From positions 16,653 to 23,149 of the forward strand of contig PCCU01000015.1 of assembly GCA_002732015.1 (NCBI GenBank): a stretch of 6,497 nucleotides of DNA, read 5' to 3'. The stretch is from Candidatus Pelagibacterales bacterium. GTDB lineage: Bacteria; Pseudomonadota; Alphaproteobacteria; TMED109. Position numbers and translations under genes: made by a program. The first letter of the stretch is position 1; each line of letters starts with the position of its first letter. Under the pieces are notes generated by a model that saw nothing but the letters and a program-made list of their open reading frames with translations, searched no databases and was not told the DNA's origin. Below are positions 1-6,377 of this stretch, one piece after another.

Positions 1-468
1 GGAGGAGAAATATCACAAAAAGGTAAAATCAATCATAGTATAAGCAAAAGAATAATTATAAAAATTCAAAAATTGGTGTCTAAGAGGTCATATGATAGAA
101 AAGTTTTGGATGAAATATGTATTAAAGAAACAAACGAAATGGATGTAAAGGATGCGTTAGCAACTATTTTAAATAGTATTTCTGAGTTGACTTATAAAAA
201 AATTAAAAAATATAATTTATCTAAGATTATTTTAGTAGGTGGAGGGAGAAAAAATTTCACTTTAAAGAAATTTTTAAATAAAAAATTTAAAGATATAGTA
301 TACGAAGCAGAAGATGTGGGCTGGGAAGGAGATAGTATAGAAGCTCAAGCTTTTGCATATTTAGCTGTAAGATGTTATCTTGGTTTAAACATTACGTTTC
401 CTGAAACTACTGGAGTAAATTCTCCAATTAGTGGTGGAGTAATTCACTCTTATAAAAAAATCAATTAA
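1..468 (+). CDS. anmK: Anhydro-N-acetylmuramic acid kinase, C-terminal part (5' end lies outside the window)
   Basis: AnmK is a cytoplasmic enzyme that phosphorylates 1,6-anhydro-N-acetylmuramic acid while opening its anhydro ring, giving MurNAc-6-phosphate for cell-wall recycling. The reading frame is open from base 1, so the gene enters from the left; 155 residues are visible out of a usual 360-370. The segment contains the family's KRSYDRKVLD stretch (equivalent to the usual KSLDR-DF), the nucleotide-binding-like LVGGGRKN, and the C-terminal signature GDSIEAQAFAYLAVR followed by TFPETTGV and SGG. A TTG at 73 inside this frame could be mistaken for a start, but the upstream codons (GGEISQKGKI) also match the family, so the frame is an internal part of a longer gene. 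The catalytic N-terminal half cannot be judged. The stop overlaps the stop of the convergent hydrolase by four bases. Confidence 0.9.
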   Translation, partial: GGEISQKGKINHSISKRIIIKIQKLVSKRSYDRKVLDEICIKETNEMDVKDALATILNSISELTYKKIKKYNLSKIILVGGGRKNFTLKKFLNKKFKDIVYEAEDVGWEGDSIEAQAFAYLAVRCYLGLNITFPETTGVNSPISGGVIHSYKKIN

Positions 469-1109
469 TAAGATGTTTGTTGTACATACTTTTTTATTTC
501 ATCACTAACAAAAGTTAATTTATCAGTGAAAAAATGGTCTGCATTTTTAATTTTTTTATACTTAACTGTGATTGCTTTTTGACTATCAAGTTTATTTGCA
601 AATAAAGCAACGTCTGTTTCATTAACTATATCATCATTATCTCCTTGAATAATTAATCCAGAAACAGGACAGGGAGCTAAAAAACTAAAGTCATATTTGT
701 CAGCTGGAGGAGAAATAGCAATAAATGCTTGTATTTCTGGTCTTCTCATTAGCAAATTTAAACTAATAAAAGCACCAAATGAGAATCCTATTACCCATAC
801 TTTTGTACTAGCTGTATTATTAAATAGCAACCAATCTAAAGCACAAGCTGAGTCTGTCATTTCACCTATACCTTCGTCCCCTGAATAAGTCCCTTCACTA
901 TTTCCTACTCCTCTGTAATTAAACCTGAGAACAGAAAAACCTAATAGTGAAAGTGTTTTAAAACAGTTATAAATAACTTTATTATTCATATTCCCTCCAA
1001 ACTTTGGATGCGGATGTAATAAAATAGCTAGAGGTGGAGCATGTCCATTCCCTTGATTATATCTTGCTTCTAATCTTCCTTCAGGACCAGGTATAGTTAC
1101 TTCATGCAT
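465..1109 (-). CDS. Alpha/beta hydrolase, COG2945-like HPHP family
   Basis: A 214-residue single-domain alpha/beta hydrolase, probably cytoplasmic, with no signal peptide. Motifs in order are LLHPHPKFGGNM at about 31-41, RFNYRGVGNSEG at about 62-73, the nucleophile elbow GFSFGA with Ser110, an acid region QGDNDD at 155-160, and NADHFF with His192, giving a complete Ser-Asp-His triad. The HPHP and RFNxRGxGxSxG motifs are typical of the COG2945 group of predicted hydrolases, whose natural substrate is not established. In many alphaproteobacteria a member of this group sits beside the iscR/suf iron-sulfur cluster genes (recalled from memory). Here it is divergent from the cysE-desulfurase operon, which fits that neighbourhood. 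The ATG at 1107-1109 begins directly before the conserved HEVTIPGPEGRLEARY start, so the start is well supported. An esterase or peptidase-like activity is possible, but the substrate is unknown. Confidence 0.88.
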   Translation of the reverse strand: MHEVTIPGPEGRLEARYNQGNGHAPPLAILLHPHPKFGGNMNNKVIYNCFKTLSLLGFSVLRFNYRGVGNSEGTYSGDEGIGEMTDSACALDWLLFNNTASTKVWVIGFSFGAFISLNLLMRRPEIQAFIAISPPADKYDFSFLAPCPVSGLIIQGDNDDIVNETDVALFANKLDSQKAITVKYKKIKNADHFFTDKLTFVSDEIKKYVQQTSY

Positions 1110-1201
1110 ATCATATAAATTATTATTATATTTTAAATTTGCAGTATTTATACTATATTTTTGTATTTTACTAAATAGATTTATTTCTTATTATAAAAAT
1201 T
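1110..1201. promoter_or_regulatory. Divergent intergenic region with candidate promoters for the hydrolase and the cysE operon
   Basis: This 92-bp gap separates two divergently transcribed genes and so should carry both promoters. It is extremely AT-rich, which makes single-site calls weak. On the plus strand TATACT at 1149-1154 is a good -10 match, but no clear -35 lies 16-18 bp upstream. On the minus strand, TATAAT can be read from 1130 back to 1125 and from 1195 back to 1190. The plus -10 candidate overlaps a short inverted repeat at 1143-1154 (AGTAT-TT-ATACT), a possible operator position. No Shine-Dalgarno sequence precedes the cysE ATG. No riboswitch-like or terminator-like structure was seen. 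Confidence 0.4.
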
Positions 1202-1786
1202 ATGTATAACTTATTAAAAAGCATCAAGAACAGAGACCCTGCTGCAAACAACTTACTAGAAATTATTTTTTTTTATCCAGGCTTTCACGCGATTATTATA
1301 TATAGAATAGCAAGTTTTTTATGGTTTTTAAAACTTACTTTTTTAGCAAAGTTGATAGCGTATTTTGGAAGGATACTAACAGGAATTGAAATACACCCTG
1401 CAGCTAGGATTGGAAAAAATATGTTTATTGACCATGGTCATGGCGTTGTTATAGGAGAAACATCTGAAATAGGAGATAATGTTTTAATTTATCATGGAGT
1501 CACTTTAGGTGGCAACTCTTTAAGTAAGGGCAAGAGACATCCCACTGTAGGTAATAATGTTATAATTGGTGCTGGAGCAAAAATTTTGGGTCCTTTAAGC
1601 ATTGGGGACTCTGCTAGAGTTGGAGCTAATGCTGTAGTTACAAAAAATATAAAGGCTTATAGTACTGTAATGGGGATACCTGCAAAAGAATTAATTAAGA
1701 ATAATCTTAATTTAGAAAAATCATTTACAGCATATGGAACTCCTACTGATATAGATTTAGAGGATAGTGTACAAAAAAAAAAATAA
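1202..1786 (+). CDS. cysE: Serine O-acetyltransferase, short form
   Basis: CysE transfers acetyl from acetyl-CoA to L-serine, giving O-acetylserine, the carbon acceptor for sulfide in cysteine synthesis. The protein has 194 residues, the short EpsC/NifP-like type lacking most of the N-terminal helical domain of E. coli CysE (273 residues). YPGFHAIIIYRIASFLW at about 25-41 is the conserved helical entry. TGIEIHPAARIG at 60-71 opens the left-handed beta-helix of hexapeptide repeats. His78 in FIDHGHG aligns with the E. coli catalytic His158, and GVTLGGN, KGKRHPTVG, VIIGAGAKILG and VGANAVVTK follow as expected. The C-terminal tail after GIPAKE (about 34 residues) is poorly conserved, ends in lysines and contains an 11-A run at 1773-1783. 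It heads a plus-strand cluster and is followed after 56 bp by a cysteine desulfurase, so cysteine is made and consumed by adjacent genes. No clear Shine-Dalgarno is present. Confidence 0.92.
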   Translation: MYNLLKSIKNRDPAANNLLEIIFFYPGFHAIIIYRIASFLWFLKLTFLAKLIAYFGRILTGIEIHPAARIGKNMFIDHGHGVVIGETSEIGDNVLIYHGVTLGGNSLSKGKRHPTVGNNVIIGAGAKILGPLSIGDSARVGANAVVTKNIKAYSTVMGIPAKELIKNNLNLEKSFTAYGTPTDIDLEDSVQKKK

Positions 1787-1842
1787 ATTAAATGAATATA
1801 ATTTGAAAATACTAAAAATTTTATTAAATAAAAGTATAAACC

Positions 1843-2934
1843 ATGAGATACTATTTAGATTATAATGCTTCTGCTCCTATTTCAAAAGAAGTAAAAGACT
1901 ATTTAATTTCTACTTTAGATATAGTAGGAAATCCTTCTTCTATACATCATTCTGGAAGAGAAGCAAAAAAAGTCATAGAAAGATCTAGAGAACAAATTTC
2001 ATCTTTTATAAAAGCAGAAAAAAATAATATAATTTTTACTTCAGGGGCTACAGAGGCAAACAATTTAGTGACTAGAAATTTTGATAAAATAATATCATCG
2101 GATATTGAACATGAGTCAATAATAAATAGTTCAAATATAAGCAAAGTTATGGTCACTTCTGAAGGTTATATTAATTTAAGACACTTAGAACATACTGTCA
2201 GAAATATTAAAGATAAACATAGTACTTTAATTTCTATAATGTTTGCTAATAATGAAACTGGTATTTTGCAGCCTTTGGATGAAATTGTAAAGATAGCGAA
2301 GAAATACAAAGTTTTGCTGCATACTGATGCAGTTCAGGCAGTGGGAAGAGTAGATGTTGATTTCAATAATGTTGGATGTGACTTTTTAACACTCTCTTCT
2401 CATAAAATAGGTGGACCTAAAGGAGCAGGAGCACTAGTAGTTAAAAATAAAAATTGCTTGAAGGCATCTTTACTAGGAGGTAGTCAAGAGTATAATTTAA
2501 GGGCAGGCACAGAGGCTCTTTTAGCTATTGCTGGTTTTGGAGTGGCAGCAAATTCCAATAGCTTAGATCAAGTGAAAGGGTTGGTAAAAATTAGAAATAA
2601 CTTTGAAAAAGAACTTTTAAAAGAAAATAAAGAAATAATTATAATCGGAAAAAAGAGTAAAAGGTTGCCTAATACCTTTATGTTTTGTATACCTGGTATA
2701 AGCTCAAATAATATTTTAATAGCATTAGATATTGAAGGATTTGAAGTTAGCACCGGATCTGCATGCTCTTCTGGTAAAATTGAACCTAGTAAAACGCTAA
2801 AGGCAATGGGTTTATCAGAAAATATAATCAATTCTTCAGTGCGAGTAAGTTTAGGCCCATATAACACCACTTCACATGCAAGGATTTTTGCAAAAGCAGT
2901 TAAGAAAATCAAAGAAAGGTTCTTAAAATATTAA
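1843..2934 (+). CDS. Cysteine desulfurase, NifS/IscS family (first of two tandem copies)
   Basis: A PLP enzyme that removes sulfur from L-cysteine, leaving alanine and an enzyme-bound persulfide. It has 363 residues. Catalytic features are all visible: YLDYNASAP at the N-terminus, TSGATEANN at 66-74, active-site His90 (EHES), NNETG at 136-140, DAVQAVG with Asp162 and Gln165, PLP Lys188 in SSHKIGGPKG, RAGTE, and persulfide Cys308 in GSACSSGKIEPS. The Lys-Asp spacing matches E. coli IscS (180/206). Only 55 residues follow the catalytic Cys, against 76 in E. coli IscS, so the IscU-binding tail is absent. In many alphaproteobacteria a NifS-like gene of this type stands first in the suf operon (recalled from memory). 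Here it is followed one base later by a second desulfurase, so the two are co-translated. It is divergent from the second copy outside active-site motifs, so this is not a recent duplicate. The 56-bp gap before it has no clear promoter or ribosome-binding site. Confidence 0.92.
   Translation: MRYYLDYNASAPISKEVKDYLISTLDIVGNPSSIHHSGREAKKVIERSREQISSFIKAEKNNIIFTSGATEANNLVTRNFDKIISSDIEHESIINSSNISKVMVTSEGYINLRHLEHTVRNIKDKHSTLISIMFANNETGILQPLDEIVKIAKKYKVLLHTDAVQAVGRVDVDFNNVGCDFLTLSSHKIGGPKGAGALVVKNKNCLKASLLGGSQEYNLRAGTEALLAIAGFGVAANSNSLDQVKGLVKIRNNFEKELLKENKEIIIIGKKSKRLPNTFMFCIPGISSNNILIALDIEGFEVSTGSACSSGKIEPSKTLKAMGLSENIINSSVRVSLGPYNTTSHARIFAKAVKKIKERFLKY
2033..2055 (+). repeat. 23-bp identical block shared by the two desulfurase genes (copy 1)
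   Basis: This block, coding for FTSGATE in the first desulfurase, is identical base for base with 3129-3151 in the second gene. Other conserved motifs of the two genes (NNETG, SSHK, GSACSS) use different codons, so identity here is more than protein conservation requires. It could reflect a short gene-conversion tract or chance codon agreement. Confidence 0.6.
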
Positions 2935-2935
2935 T

Positions 2936-4072
2936 ATGATTTATCTTGACAATCACTCTACTACTCCAGTTGATAAAAGAGTACTAAAAAAAATGCTTCC
3001 ATTTTTTACCACTAGGTATAATAACCCTCACTCTCAACATACAAGGCATAATCATTCTATTATTAAGGATATAGAAAAAGCTAGAACTGATATTGCAAAA
3101 CTTGTTGGTGCTGATAAAGATGAGATAGTTTTTACTTCAGGGGCTACAGAGTCAAATAACCTTGCTATAAAAGGAATGATATCAAAAATTAAAAGGGGAA
3201 AAAATCATTTTATAAGCCTTAACACAGAACATAAGTGTGTTCTGGAGGCTTTAAGAAAAGTAGAATTAGAAGGAGCAGAAGTATCCATATTAAAAGTAAA
3301 TAAAAATGGTCTTATAAATATCAAAGACATTATAAATACTATTAAAAATAACACTGTAATGATTTCTGTAATGATAGCAAATAATGAGACAGGTGTAATA
3401 CAGCCCATAGATAAGATAGGAAAAATATGTAAGCAAAGAGGTATTATTTTTCATACAGATGCAGCGCAAGCGGTAGGAAAAATAAAAATCAACGTAAAAA
3501 AAATGAATATAGATTTAATGAGTATTTCTTCTCATAAATTTTACGGACCAAAGGGTATCGGAGCAATATATATAAGAAAAAAACCAAGGATACGTTTAAA
3601 TTCATTGATTGATGGGGGAGGTCAAGAAATGAGTATAAGATCAGGAACACTTCCTGTCCCTTTATGTATAGGGTTTGGAGAAGCTGCTAGAATTGCTAAT
3701 AAAAATATGGAAAGGGAATATGAAAAAACTGAATTATTAAGAGACTATTTTTTTAAAAAAATAAAACAAGCATTTCCTGATGTGATTCTTAATGGAAGTT
3801 TTAGTAAAAGACTTCCAGCAAACCTAAACATATCTATAAAAGGAGTGGACTCAGAAGTATTAATATCTAAACTAACTAAAACTGTGATTTCTTCAGGATC
3901 GGCTTGTTCTAGCAGGGAAATAGAACCATCATCAGTTTTAAAAGGAATGGGTTTAAAAGATAATATTATTAGTTCTGCACTAAGAATTGGATTTGGAAGA
4001 TTTACTACGAAAAAAGATTCTATAATTGCATTAAAAGAAATTATAAAAGTAGCAAAGGAAATAAAAAGATAA
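2936..4072 (+). CDS. iscS: Cysteine desulfurase, IscS-like (second tandem copy), without the C-terminal IscU-docking tail
   Basis: A second PLP-dependent cysteine desulfurase, 378 residues and closer to bacterial IscS in its motifs: MIYLDNHSTTPVD start, TSGATESNN, active-site His99 (TEHK), IANNETGVIQPI, Asp175 and Gln178 in DAAQAVG, PLP Lys201 in SSHKFYGPKG, GGGQEMSIRSGT, and persulfide Cys324 in SSGSACSSREIEPS. It ends 54 residues after Cys324, about 20 earlier than E. coli IscS (Cys328 of 404), and lacks the conserved tail that contacts IscU. Its start lies one base after the first desulfurase's stop, and its stop overlaps the ferredoxin start as TAATG. The likely job is to supply persulfide sulfur for tRNA thiolation by the downstream mnmA, for Fe-S assembly, or for both. 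In Bacillus the adjacent YrvO-MnmA pair works by direct transfer, which is a reasonable model. No IscU gene lies beside it. Confidence 0.92.
   Translation: MIYLDNHSTTPVDKRVLKKMLPFFTTRYNNPHSQHTRHNHSIIKDIEKARTDIAKLVGADKDEIVFTSGATESNNLAIKGMISKIKRGKNHFISLNTEHKCVLEALRKVELEGAEVSILKVNKNGLINIKDIINTIKNNTVMISVMIANNETGVIQPIDKIGKICKQRGIIFHTDAAQAVGKIKINVKKMNIDLMSISSHKFYGPKGIGAIYIRKKPRIRLNSLIDGGGQEMSIRSGTLPVPLCIGFGEAARIANKNMEREYEKTELLRDYFFKKIKQAFPDVILNGSFSKRLPANLNISIKGVDSEVLISKLTKTVISSGSACSSREIEPSSVLKGMGLKDNIISSALRIGFGRFTTKKDSIIALKEIIKVAKEIKR
3129..3151 (+). repeat. 23-bp identical block shared by the two desulfurase genes (copy 2)
   Basis: Second copy of the block at 2033-2055, again encoding FTSGATE. 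The flanking sequence diverges at once on both sides, although the proteins remain similar there. Confidence 0.6.
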
Positions 4073-4383
4073 TGTTATCAATAATATTTAGGCATAAAAA
4101 TTTTAAAAAAAGCTATTTAGCGAATGAAGGTAATACAATTTTGGAAGTAGCAAGAAAATATAATGTTGAAATTGAAGGTTCCTGTGAGGGTTCATTGGCG
4201 TGTTCTACCTGTCATATTTTGTTAGAAGAAAAATGGTTTAATAAACTAATTCCAGCAAATGAAGAAGAAAAAGAATTATTAGGACTATTGCCTGATTTAA
4301 AAAAACATTCTAGACTTGGATGTCAAATAAAACTTACTAAAAATTTAGATGGAATAGAAATAATTTTACCTAATAATGTATAA
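4072..4383 (+). CDS. fdx: [2Fe-2S] ferredoxin, adrenodoxin/ISC type
   Basis: A 103-residue soluble electron carrier. The cluster ligands are Cys38, Cys44, Cys47 and Cys84, spaced C-X5-C-X2-C-X36-C, in the motifs CEGSLACSTCH and SRLGCQI. This is the pattern of adrenodoxin and of bacterial Isc ferredoxin. An acidic stretch (NEEEKELL, about 63-70) sits where partner-binding acidic residues lie in the family. Isc ferredoxin normally supplies electrons for sulfur reduction during cluster assembly on IscU, together with IscS. Here it follows iscS directly, with TAATG overlap, but iscU, iscA, hscB and hscA are not present between them. AAGGA at 4055-4059 is a possible but distant ribosome-binding site; translational coupling seems more likely. 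The gene's last eight bases overlap the next gene's start. An alternative role is donating electrons to an oxygenase or another redox partner elsewhere in the genome. Confidence 0.9.
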   Translation: MLSIIFRHKNFKKSYLANEGNTILEVARKYNVEIEGSCEGSLACSTCHILLEEKWFNKLIPANEEEKELLGLLPDLKKHSRLGCQIKLTKNLDGIEIILPNNV

Positions 4384-5293
4384 AAATTTTATAGAAACTA
4401 CAGAAGATTGTTTTAAACAAGTAGAAAAATTTCCATATAAAGTTAATTATATGAAAGAAAACTTAGGCTTACCAGAAGAATATGATGGTTTTAAAATTGC
4501 TTATATTGATGAAAATATTAAAGGAAAAAAGGGTGTTTTATTATTTATACATGGACATCCAACATGGAGTTATTTATGGAGGCACCTAATCCCTTATGGA
4601 TTAAAAAATGATTACAGAGTGATATCAATTGACCTACCTGGATTTGGTAGATCTGATAAACCTCTGAACAAGGAATTTTTTAATTTCTCGAATTATAGGA
4701 ATATTATTTTGAATTTTATAAAAAACCTAAGTTTAAAAAATATTACATTATTTCTACATGAATGGGGAGGAACCTTAGGATTAACCTTGCCTATGGAGGA
4801 AAAAAGCTTGTACAATGGCATTGTTTTATTTAACTCATATTTAGGTAATAGTCTTGTAAATATCACGGAGGGATATAAAAATTGGATTAAAACAAATATA
4901 CAAACTGAGAATCTAAATATTAGAGCACTCATGGCCAGAACAAATAGAATTTTGAATTTATCAGAATGCAATGCTTATGAAGCACCTTATTCAGAAAAAG
5001 AGCATAAACTTGCATTAAGAATGTTACCAAATATATTTCCTATGAATTCTGATGATGATGGATATGATATATGTAACAATACTCTAAAATGGTGGGAGGA
5101 AAATAGCTTAAATCAAGTTTTAGTTATAGGAGGAGGTAGAGATCCACTGGTTACTATAGATAAAATGAAAGCGTTATCTAATATAATTTCAACTGATGAC
5201 CAAACTCACATAATAAATAATGCTGGTCATTTTGTCCCAGAATGGGGTATGGAATTTGGAGAAGAACTCTTTGAGCAATTACAACTGGAATAA
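4376..5293 (+). CDS. Haloalkane-dehalogenase-like alpha/beta hydrolase with Glu at the nucleophile position
   Basis: A 305-residue protein resembling the DhlA branch (HLD-I) of haloalkane dehalogenases, which hydrolyse carbon-halogen bonds through an Asp nucleophile. Matches to Xanthobacter DhlA (310 residues, recalled from memory) begin near the first Met (FKQVEKFPY), supporting this start. They continue through HGHPTWSYLWRHLIP at 59-73, DLPGFGRSDKP at about 86-96, RNIILNFIKNLSLKNITL, and GLTLPM. The catalytic acid Asp256 (GGGRDPL) and His285 (NAGHFVPEWG) are present, as is Trp130, equivalent to halide-binding Trp125. However the nucleophile position is Glu129 (HEWGG instead of QDWGG), the second halide-binding Trp175 aligns with Thr189, and DhlA Glu56 aligns with His61. 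The cap region also looks about a dozen residues shorter. Dehalogenase activity is therefore doubtful. It may be another hydrolase or a non-catalytic relative. It overlaps fdx by eight bases and lies three bases before mnmA, so it is co-expressed with the sulfur genes. Confidence 0.82.
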   Translation: MYKNFIETTEDCFKQVEKFPYKVNYMKENLGLPEEYDGFKIAYIDENIKGKKGVLLFIHGHPTWSYLWRHLIPYGLKNDYRVISIDLPGFGRSDKPLNKEFFNFSNYRNIILNFIKNLSLKNITLFLHEWGGTLGLTLPMEEKSLYNGIVLFNSYLGNSLVNITEGYKNWIKTNIQTENLNIRALMARTNRILNLSECNAYEAPYSEKEHKLALRMLPNIFPMNSDDDGYDICNNTLKWWEENSLNQVLVIGGGRDPLVTIDKMKALSNIISTDDQTHIINNAGHFVPEWGMEFGEELFEQLQLE

Positions 5294-5296
5294 TTT

Positions 5297-6373
5297 ATGA
5301 TAAAAGAAAGAATAGTTGTAGCTATGTCTGGAGGTGTAGATAGTTCAGTAGTAGCATGTATGTTAAAAGAGCAGGGTTATGAAGTTATAGGAATTACTTT
5401 GCAACTATATAAAAGTAGCTCTAAGTTTTTAAATAAAAAAGCGTGTTGTGCTGGTCAGGACATTTATGATGCTAAAGAAGTTGCAAGAAAAATTAATATT
5501 CCCCATTATGTCTTAGATTATGAAAATAAGTTTAATGATATTGTTATCAAAAATTTCGTAGAATCCTATCAGAAAGGAGAAACTCCAATTCCATGTGTGC
5601 AATGCAATCAATATATAAAATTCTCTGAATTATTAAATACTGCAAAGTCATATGGAGCGAAATATTTAGCTACGGGGCACTACATCAAAATGCAAAATAA
5701 AGGTAATAAAATAAGATTATTTATTGCCGATGATATAAATAAAGATCAGAGTTATTTTATGTTTCAAACAAAAAAAAAAGATATGCCGTTTTTAAAGTTT
5801 CCTTTAGGACATTTAAATAAAACAATAACTAGAGAATTAGCAGTAAAGTATAAAATACCGGTTGCAGATAAACCTGAAAGTCAGGACATATGTTTTATTC
5901 CAGATGGCAATTATAGAAAATTTTTAAAGAAATATGCCGGCCTTGGAATAAAAGGAACAATAGAAGACGATGATGGTAATATACTTGCTTCTCATGAAGG
6001 AATTGAAAATTATACTGTGGGACAAAGAAAACATTTAAAAATTGCTACAGGCAAACCTCTATATGTTTTAAAAATAATTAAAGAAACTAATACAATCGTA
6101 GTAGGAGAGAAATCTAAGCTTAAGTTTGAAAGTTTTAACGTTTCTAACTTTAATTGGCTAGGAGATGGAACAATTTCTAAGAATGATATTATAAAAAAAG
6201 TATTAATTAAGGTGAGAGCAAGGCATACTCCAGTTGAAGGACAAGTAGATATTCATGATAATATGAATGCAAGTGTTAAAGTGTATCAACCTGTGGAAGG
6301 TGTTGCAAAAGGACAAGGGTGTGTTGTTTATAAGAAAAATGGTCAACTACTCGGTGGAGGATGGATACAATAA
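5297..6373 (+). CDS. mnmA: tRNA-specific 2-thiouridylase MnmA
   Basis: MnmA adenylates U34 of tRNA-Lys, -Glu and -Gln and inserts sulfur, giving 2-thiouridine at the wobble base, which aids reading of A/G-ending codons. The 358-residue length is normal. The ATP PP-loop is SGGVDSS at 11-17. The first catalytic Cys is Cys103 in IPCVQCNQYIKF, with Cys100 three residues before it, and the persulfide-accepting Cys199 lies in ESQDICFI. ATGHY, DQSYFMF, FPLGHL, YTVGQRKHL and the C-terminal VRARHTPVEG and GQGCVVYKKNGQLLGGGWI regions follow in family order. A 10-A run at 5770-5779 encodes the KKK of QTKKKDM without breaking the frame. GGAA at 5287-5290 is a plausible ribosome-binding site. No tus relay gene is seen, so sulfur most simply comes from one of the upstream desulfurases. 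The gene ends 43 bp before a tRNA, with no evident terminator. Confidence 0.96.
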   Translation: MIKERIVVAMSGGVDSSVVACMLKEQGYEVIGITLQLYKSSSKFLNKKACCAGQDIYDAKEVARKINIPHYVLDYENKFNDIVIKNFVESYQKGETPIPCVQCNQYIKFSELLNTAKSYGAKYLATGHYIKMQNKGNKIRLFIADDINKDQSYFMFQTKKKDMPFLKFPLGHLNKTITRELAVKYKIPVADKPESQDICFIPDGNYRKFLKKYAGLGIKGTIEDDDGNILASHEGIENYTVGQRKHLKIATGKPLYVLKIIKETNTIVVGEKSKLKFESFNVSNFNWLGDGTISKNDIIKKVLIKVRARHTPVEGQVDIHDNMNASVKVYQPVEGVAKGQGCVVYKKNGQLLGGGWIQ

Positions 6374-6377
6374 GTAT

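Noticed and set aside
73..468. Short anmK-like gene starting at TTG 73
   Set aside because: The same frame is open and matches the family from base 1, so this is an internal codon of a gene truncated by the window edge, not a short gene.
697..888. 63-residue plus-strand open frame opposite the alpha/beta hydrolase
   Set aside because: It is antisense to a gene with a complete catalytic triad and has no recognisable motif of its own.
1947..2156. 69-residue minus-strand open frame
   Set aside because: It is a shadow of the first desulfurase, with no start signal or family match.
2568..2912. 114-residue minus-strand open frame
   Set aside because: It lies antisense to the conserved C-terminal half of the first cysteine desulfurase; its hydrophobic look comes from the AT-rich opposite strand.
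3205..3408. 67-residue minus-strand open frame
   Set aside because: It is a shadow of the second desulfurase; the apparent hydrophobic segment is an antisense artefact.
4693..4971. 92-residue minus-strand open frame
   Set aside because: It is antisense to the dehalogenase-like gene, which has clear family motifs across the same stretch.
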